Assembly (NCBI RefSeq): GCF_051860665.1 | Contig: NZ_JBHYDM010000006.1 | Location: forward strand, 182,010 to 246,009 | Length of the DNA: 64,000 nucleotides | Origin: Falsiroseomonas sp051860665 | Lineage (GTDB): Bacteria > Pseudomonadota > Alphaproteobacteria > Acetobacterales > Acetobacteraceae | Reading direction: 5' to 3' | Shown here: positions 59,338 to 64,000 of the stretch, one piece after another | How positions within the stretch are numbered: the first letter of the stretch is position 1 | How the letters are laid out: every line of letters starts with the position of its first letter | Notes under the pieces: generated by a model | What the model saw: only the letters and a program-made list of their open reading frames with translations | The model's database searches: none | Told to the model about the DNA's origin: nothing | Position numbers and translations under genes: made by a program

Positions 59338-61496
59338 GCCGCGACTTCGCCCCGGCGCTGCCGCCCGAGGCGCCGCTGGAGATGCCGGTGCAGTCGCTGC
59401 GCGCCGCGCCGGCGCCGGGCCCTGCCTCCCGCCCCTCCGCCCCGCGGTTCATGGCGCTGCGGCGGGTGCTGGTGCTGGGCGGCGCGGTGGCGCTGACCGC
59501 CTTCGGCACGCATGAGATGGGCCTGGCGCTCGATATCAGCCGGCCGACCGCGCTGCAGATCATCCTGCTCGGGCTTTTCGTCGCGCTCTTCGGCTGGATC
59601 GCGCTGTCCTTCATCAGCGCGCTCTGCGGCTTCGCCAGCCTGCTGGCCGGCGGCGGAAGGCGGCTGGGCATCGACCCCTCGGCCCCCCTGCCGGAGCTTC
59701 GCCAGCGCACCGCCCTGCTGATGCCGGTCTATAACGAGCCGCCCGCGCGGGTGATGGCCGGGCTGCAGGCGATCCATGAAAGCCTGGCGGCGACGGGCCG
59801 GGGCCGGCACTTCGACATCTTCATCCTGAGCGATACCACCGACCCGGATGCCTGGGTGGCGGAGGAAGCCGCCTTCCTGGCGCTGCGCGCCCGCACCGGC
59901 GACCACGAGCACATCTTCTACCGCCGCCGCCCGAAGAATCATGAGCGCAAGGCCGGCAATATCGCCGAATGGGTGCAGCGCTTCGGCGCGGCCTATCCCG
60001 CCATGCTGGTGCTGGACGCCGATAGCGTGATGGAGGGCGAGGCGCTGGTCCGGTTGGCGGCGGCGATGGAGGCCCATCCCGATGTGGGCCTGATCCAGAC
60101 CCTGCCGGTGATCGTCGGCGGAACGTCCTTCTTCGCCCGGATGCAGCAATTCGCCGGCCGGGTCTATGGCCCGATGATCGCCGCCGGCATCGCCTGGTGG
60201 CACGGGGCGGAGGGCAACTACTGGGGCCACAACGCCATCATCCGCACCCGCGCCTTCGCGGACCATGCGGGGCTGCCGACGCTGCGCGGCCCGAAACCCT
60301 TCGGTGGGCATATCCTGAGCCACGACTTCGTCGAGGCCGCGTTGCTGCGCCGTGCCGGCTGGGCTGTGCATATGGTGCCGGCGCTGCGCGGCAGCTACGA
60401 GGAAAGCCCGCCCTCGCTCACCGACCTCGCCGTGCGCGACCGGCGCTGGTGCCAGGGCAATCTGCAGCATGCCGCGGTGCTGCCGGCGCGCGGACTGCAC
60501 CCGATCAGCCGGCTGCACCTGTTCACCGGCATCGGCAGCTATATCACCGCGCCGCTCTGGCTGCTGTTCCTGGTGGTGGGCGTCTTCGGCGCGCTGGAGG
60601 TGCGCTTCATCCGGCCGAACTACTTCCCCTCCGGCCCCTCGCTGTTTCCGGACTGGCCGGTGGTGGATCCGGTGCGCGCCATGTGGCTGTTCATCGGCAC
60701 CATGTCGCTGCTGCTGGTGCCCAAGCTGCTCGCCTGGTTCCTGCTGCTGCTGAAGGCGGAGGAACGGCGCGGCATCGGCGGCACCATCCGCTCCTTCCTC
60801 AGCATGCTGGTGGAGACGCTGGTGGCCGGCCTGCTGGCGCCGGTGACGATGCTGACGCAGAGCGTGGACGTGGCCTCCATCCTCACCGGCCGCGATTCGG
60901 GCTGGCAGCCGCAGCAGCGCGATGACGGGTCGCTGCCCTGGCGCGCCGTTGTCCGGCTGTATTGGCGGCACACGCTGTTCGGCCTGCTCTTCGGCATCGC
61001 CTCCTGGCTGGTCTCGCCCTTCCTGGCGCTGTGGATGCTGCCGGTGACGCTGGGCCTGGCGCTGGCGGTGCCCCTGGCGGCGCTGACGGCCCGGCCGGCC
61101 GGGATGCTGCGGCGACTCGGCCTGCTCGCCATCCCGGAGGAAAGCGCGCCGCCCGCGGTGCTGAACCGCGCCCATACCCTGCGCCGCCGCCTGGTGGCGG
61201 AGGCGCGGCCGATGGAGGCGGTGCAGCGCCTGGCGGCGGATCCTGCACTGCGCGTGGCGCATCTGCGCATGCTGCCGCCGCCCCGCCGCCCGCGGCTGGA
61301 TCCGCTGGACCCGGCCCTGGTGATGGGCCAGGCCAAGGTGGCGGAGGCGGAGGCCCTGCCGCAGGCGCTGGAAGGGCTGACGCGCGCGGAAAAGGCCGCG
61401 GTGCTGGGCGACGCCGCCGGCATCGCGCGGCTGCTGGCGCTGGCGGGCCCCGCGGAGGCCGAGGCCGCGGGGCGGCTGGTGGAGTCCGCCGGCTGA
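59325..61496 (+). CDS. opgH: Glucans biosynthesis glucosyltransferase OpgH (MdoH)
   Basis: Inner-membrane GT2 glucosyltransferase, 723 aa, that polymerises beta-1,2-glucan from UDP-glucose. Two N-terminal helices (about 48-105) are followed by the catalytic domain with LLMPVYNEPP, ILSDTTDPDAW, DxD at DADSVMEG (Asp231) and the RRWCQGNLQH acceptor motif (373-382), then about five helices. It is coupled to opgG by overlap. Shorter than the E. coli enzyme, as in many alphaproteobacteria. Confidence 0.94.
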   Translation: MDGLSRDFAPALPPEAPLEMPVQSLRAAPAPGPASRPSAPRFMALRRVLVLGGAVALTAFGTHEMGLALDISRPTALQIILLGLFVALFGWIALSFISALCGFASLLAGGGRRLGIDPSAPLPELRQRTALLMPVYNEPPARVMAGLQAIHESLAATGRGRHFDIFILSDTTDPDAWVAEEAAFLALRARTGDHEHIFYRRRPKNHERKAGNIAEWVQRFGAAYPAMLVLDADSVMEGEALVRLAAAMEAHPDVGLIQTLPVIVGGTSFFARMQQFAGRVYGPMIAAGIAWWHGAEGNYWGHNAIIRTRAFADHAGLPTLRGPKPFGGHILSHDFVEAALLRRAGWAVHMVPALRGSYEESPPSLTDLAVRDRRWCQGNLQHAAVLPARGLHPISRLHLFTGIGSYITAPLWLLFLVVGVFGALEVRFIRPNYFPSGPSLFPDWPVVDPVRAMWLFIGTMSLLLVPKLLAWFLLLLKAEERRGIGGTIRSFLSMLVETLVAGLLAPVTMLTQSVDVASILTGRDSGWQPQQRDDGSLPWRAVVRLYWRHTLFGLLFGIASWLVSPFLALWMLPVTLGLALAVPLAALTARPAGMLRRLGLLAIPEESAPPAVLNRAHTLRRRLVAEARPMEAVQRLAADPALRVAHLRMLPPPRRPRLDPLDPALVMGQAKVAEAEALPQALEGLTRAEKAAVLGDAAGIARLLALAGPAEAEAAGRLVESAG

Positions 61497-61509
61497 AGCT
61501 TCAGCCGGC
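61488..61509. terminator. 22-base perfect palindrome spanning convergent stop codons
   Basis: Arms GCCGGCTGAAG and CTTCAGCCGGC meet without a loop, enclosing the opgH stop (61494-61496) and the stop of the small minus-strand gene (61501-61503). No T-tract; candidate bidirectional terminator, or a protein-binding palindrome. Confidence 0.45.
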
Positions 61510-61665
61510 CAGCTGCGCCGCGATCTGCCCGATGCCGAGCCAGAGCAGGGCGGAGGTTCCGCCGATGATCGCCAGGCACCAGCGCAGGCTCAGCCGCTCC
61601 GCCGCGCGCGGCTGCGCCGGGCCGGACTCCGGCACGGCAGGCAGGAAGGCGGATTTGATGGCCAT
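61501..61665 (-). CDS. Small single-helix membrane protein
   Basis: A 54-aa protein: a polar N-terminus (MAIKSAFLPAVPESGPAQPR) then one transmembrane helix (WCLAIIGGTSALLWLGIGQI). Similar small proteins occur widely in Acetobacteraceae without a known role (from memory). It converges on opgH and shares the palindrome at the stop codons. AAGTAAA occurs twice upstream (around 61770 and 61788), possibly promoter-related. Confidence 0.55.
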   Translation of the reverse strand: MAIKSAFLPAVPESGPAQPRAAERLSLRWCLAIIGGTSALLWLGIGQIAAQLAG

Positions 61666-61847
61666 GTGCGGGGGGATCCGGCTGATGCTCCCCGGATTGT
61701 GATGTTTTCCCCCGAGACGCGCAACCGGCTTGATTGAGCCGCCTGCGGACAAGAAAAGTTACATCCCAAGTAAAGCGGCTGAATTGAAGTAAACGATCGG
61801 GCTTGGGAAATCGCGCGCGGCTTGGTGAAGGGGTGGGGATGGGGTGG

Positions 61848-61919
<72 letters not shown>

Positions 61920-61979
61920 GAGCCGCGCAGCACTAGCGCGCCGGGCGCCGCGGCTCAAGCAGCCGGGCGCGAGGCCCGC

Positions 61980-62207
61980 TCAGGCATGCCCCACCTGGCC
62001 GAAAGCATCGTCATTGGTGGCGCGCACCACCGCGGCAAACAGCCGCAGCGCATCCGGGCCGCCGCGGTCGGAGAGCGTGCCGCGCTCCATTTCCTCGGCC
62101 AGAAGCTCCGCGTGCTCGGCCAGCGTCTCGGCCGCGCGGCGCAGGGCTTCGCGCGACAGCACCAGCTGCAGGTCTTCGGGAAGGGTGTTCCATTCGGCAA
62201 TACGCAT
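61980..62207 (-). CDS. Small helical protein, unknown function
   Basis: A 75-aa acidic helical protein: EWNTLPEDLQLVLSREALRR, AAETLAEHAELLAEEMERG, then DALRLFAAVVRATNDDAFGQ. No signal, membrane segment or Cys. It resembles short regulators or toxin-antitoxin-type helical proteins only in size. It lies 60 bases past the tRNA-Thr 5' end, on the same strand. Confidence 0.55.
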   Translation of the reverse strand: MRIAEWNTLPEDLQLVLSREALRRAAETLAEHAELLAEEMERGTLSDRGGPDALRLFAAVVRATNDDAFGQVGHA

Positions 62208-62317
62208 GACGGTCCCAGTATCGGGGGGCGCCGTCCTGGCGAATGGCCGCAGGATGGACCGCGGCTGAGGGAAGATGCCACGGCCGAGGTTGCCGGAGCA
62301 TGAATGCCGCGGCGACC

Positions 62318-63085
62318 TCAGACGAACTGCAGATCCACCCGGCCGAGCGTGTCGAATTCCACCACGACCTCCGCCGGACCCTCGATCCAGATCGGCGGGG
62401 TGACGGAGCCCAGGAAGACCACCTGGCCGGCCCGCAGCCCGCCGAAGACCTCCGCGGCCGGGGAGGCGGCGAGCCAGGCCAATGCCTCCATCGGATGGCC
62501 GAGCAGGTCGGCGCCCAGGCCTTCGCCGCGCAGCGCCCCCGCCACATGCATGCGTCCCCGCGTGGCGCCGAGATCGAGGTCGCGCCAGCCCGCCGCCGGG
62601 GCGCCGAGCACGCCGCCGGCATGGAAGACCTGATCCGCGATCAGGGTCGGCGTGCCGAGGGCGGCGAGGTCGTCATAGCGTTTCTCGACGATCTCGATGG
62701 CGGCGAAGACCTCCGCCACCGCGGCCTGGGCCTGCTCGCGCGTGCAGCGGCCGGCCGGCAGGTCCGCGCCGAGTCGCAGCCCCACCTCGCACTCCACCCC
62801 GGGCGCCACGAAATCGGCGAATCGGACGCGCGCCGGCGTGGCATGCAGCCCGGCGGCCGGCACGAAGCCGGCGGCCGGGCCGGTCAGGCCCAGATAGGCC
62901 TGCATCTGCCGGGTGGTGGCGCCGATCTTGAAACCGGCGGGCGGAATGGCGCCCATGGCCTGCGCCACCTCCCGCTGCACGGCATAGCCGCCGGCGGGAT
63001 CCGCGGGCGCGGCGGCGCCGAGTGGCGCCAGGTTCTGCCGGGCATGGCGGGCGGCCAGGATGGCCGTGGCGGCGGGGCTGGTCAT
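62318..63085 (-). CDS. 2-keto-4-pentenoate hydratase-like (FAH-fold) protein
   Basis: A 255-aa FAH-superfamily hydratase/decarboxylase: GFKIGATTRQMQAYLGLTGP with the conserved Lys-x-G, FADFVAPGVECEVGLRLGAD carrying the metal-ligand Glu, then AAIEIVEKRYDD and LIADQVFHAGGVLGAP. Such enzymes hydrate 2-oxopent-4-enoates from meta-cleavage pathways or act on related 2-oxo acids. No meta-cleavage genes are nearby. Its start overlaps the rlmB stop by 4 bases. Confidence 0.85.
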   Translation of the reverse strand: MTSPAATAILAARHARQNLAPLGAAAPADPAGGYAVQREVAQAMGAIPPAGFKIGATTRQMQAYLGLTGPAAGFVPAAGLHATPARVRFADFVAPGVECEVGLRLGADLPAGRCTREQAQAAVAEVFAAIEIVEKRYDDLAALGTPTLIADQVFHAGGVLGAPAAGWRDLDLGATRGRMHVAGALRGEGLGADLLGHPMEALAWLAASPAAEVFGGLRAGQVVFLGSVTPPIWIEGPAEVVVEFDTLGRVDLQFV

Positions 63086-64000
63086 TCCGGGTCTTCCTCC
63101 TCCGCAAGGTCGGGGGCGCGATCGTCCTCGTCGCCGTCGACCATGCCATCCTGCGGGTCCGGCGCCTCGTCGTCCGGCAGCGCACCGCGGGCGATCTCGT
63201 AGAGCGCCACGGCGGCGGCGGCGGCGACGTTCAGGCTCTCCACCTCCGGCACCATCGGCAGGCGCACCAGCTCGTCGCAGGTCTCCCGCTGCAGGCGGCG
63301 CAGCCCGGCATCCTCCGCACCCAGCACCAGCACGCAGCGGCGGTCGCGCGGCACCGATTCGCCCAAGGTGCGCTTGCCTTCCCCGGCCAGGCCGAGCACC
63401 CAGAAGCCGGCCTTCTGCAGCGCGACGATGGCCCGCGAAAGGTTCACCTCGCGTGAGATCGGCACCAGCTCCAGCGCGCCGGAAGCGGCGCGCGCCAGGG
63501 CGCCGGTCTCGGGCGGCGCGTGGCGGTCCTGCATCACCACGCAGGCGGCGCCGAAGGCGGCGGCGGAGCGCAGGATGGCGCCGACATTGCGCGGATCCGT
63601 CACCTGGTCGAGCACCAGGACCGGGCCGGGACGGGCGGCGATGCAATCCTCGAGCGGCAGCGGCGGCAGGGGCTCGCAGAGCAGGGCGGCGCCCTGGTGG
63701 ATCGAATCCTCCAGCAGGAAGGTCTGGAATCGGTTGCGCTCCACCCGCTCGGCCGAGAGGCGCCAGGCGGCGCGGGGCAGGCGCTCGGCCAGCGCCGCCT
63801 CGGCCTCCACCGTCAGCAGCAGGCGCTTCAGGCGGCGGCGCGGATTGGCCAGCGCCGCGGCCACCGCATGCAGGCCATAGAGCCACAGTGTGCCGCCGGG
63901 CGCCGCATCGCGGGCGATGGCGGCCTGGGAGGGGCGGGGCAGGCGGGTGGGGGTGGGCGGCGGGGCGCTGCGCGGCGCCTTGGGCTCGCCACTGCCGCGC
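63082..64000 (-). CDS. rlmB: 23S rRNA 2'-O-ribose methyltransferase RlmB (SpoU family), N-terminus outside the window
   Basis: SpoU/TrmH-fold methyltransferase that methylates G2251 of 23S rRNA. The substrate-binding domain begins LWLYGLHAVAAALANPRRR. SpoU motifs are VLDQVTDPRNVGAILRSAAA, CVLVLGAEDAGL and VESLNVAAAAAVALYEI. The C-terminus has an acidic tail (DPQDGMVDGDEDDRAPD). The frame stays open upstream through a Pro/Arg-rich stretch to the window edge, so the true start is not visible; an internal GTG at 63864 is not the start. Confidence 0.9.
   Translation of the reverse strand, partial: RGSGEPKAPRSAPPPTPTRLPRPSQAAIARDAAPGGTLWLYGLHAVAAALANPRRRLKRLLLTVEAEAALAERLPRAAWRLSAERVERNRFQTFLLEDSIHQGAALLCEPLPPLPLEDCIAARPGPVLVLDQVTDPRNVGAILRSAAAFGAACVVMQDRHAPPETGALARAASGALELVPISREVNLSRAIVALQKAGFWVLGLAGEGKRTLGESVPRDRRCVLVLGAEDAGLRRLQRETCDELVRLPMVPEVESLNVAAAAAVALYEIARGALPDDEAPDPQDGMVDGDEDDRAPDLAEEEDPE

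Noticed and set aside
59319..61262. Long minus-strand open frame opposite opgH
   Set aside because: Gln/His/Arg-rich shadow of the GT2 coding sequence.

Overview
The window is very GC-rich and almost fully coding. It carries typical alphaproteobacterial housekeeping genes (prs, lgt, pgeF, hldD, ubiK, proC, a phasin, pgsA, uvrC, uvrB, opgGH, rlmB). Gene content, GTG/TTG starts and frequent ATGA/GTGA stop-start overlaps suggest a chromosome of the Acetobacteraceae (Roseomonas-like). That placement is inferred from gene content, not from a marker gene. I see no insertion sequence, prophage or CRISPR array.

Region by region. (1) 1-7.6 kb: the end of an N-acyl-D-amino-acid deacylase gene, a TetR/adaptor/RND efflux operon, a VOC protein and an MFS transporter. 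(2) 7.7-17.7 kb: a catabolic island. Two paralogous polar amino-acid ABC cassettes (binding protein, permease, permease) flank a divergent operon. That operon encodes a [2Fe-2S] protein, an FAD/NAD oxidoreductase, a DadA-like FAD oxidase and a DapA-fold protein, an architecture like heterotrimeric D-hydroxyproline or opine dehydrogenases. One ABC ATPase gene is present, and a DUF6282 metal-dependent-hydrolase-like gene closes the island. (3) 17.7-19.1 kb: a universal stress protein gene behind a perfect FNR/FixK box, and an HpxZ/AtzH-like gene. (4) 19.2-24.4 kb: a histidine kinase with a complete ethylene-binding domain and a receiver-only partner lead directly into SDR, ACAD10/11-type acyl-CoA dehydrogenase, aminoglycoside-phosphotransferase-fold kinase and DUF6285 genes. 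This matches the gene set of the levulinate (lva) 4-hydroxyacyl-CoA pathway. (5) 24.4-30.8 kb: a homogentisate operon (hmgA, fumarylacetoacetase, HMG-CoA-lyase-like, class III CoA-transferase) and a divergent pair, a Cys-less thiolase-like protein with a DUF35 protein. (6) 31-40 kb: prs; an envelope/lipoprotein operon (hldD, lgt, midA-like, pgeF, lipoprotein); and ubiK, ybjN, proC, a COQ9/TetR-like gene and a phasin. (7) 40-44 kb: MarR/OmpR-type regulator/histidine kinase operon, GNAT and NTF2-like genes. (8) 44-51 kb: uvrC-pgsA-lipoprotein-moaD-moaE, running into two tandem paralogous membrane proteins of unknown function. (9) 51-61.7 kb: folB plus a pteridine-reductase-like SDR, small secreted proteins, uvrB, a CYTH protein, glycine-zipper and low-complexity proteins, and opgGH. 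(10) 61.8-64 kb: tRNA-Thr(UGU), a hydratase and rlmB, which runs off the end.

The best candidate for an undescribed system is region 4: an apparent ethylene-receptor two-component pair in one transcription unit with a 4-hydroxyacyl-CoA catabolic module. Region 2 (duplicated transporters around a split FAD/FeS dehydrogenase and a DapA-fold protein lacking the usual catalytic relay) and the moaDE-coupled tandem membrane proteins are next. A recurring structural theme is a long GC-rich inverted repeat at convergent gene ends, in two cases enclosing both stop codons.
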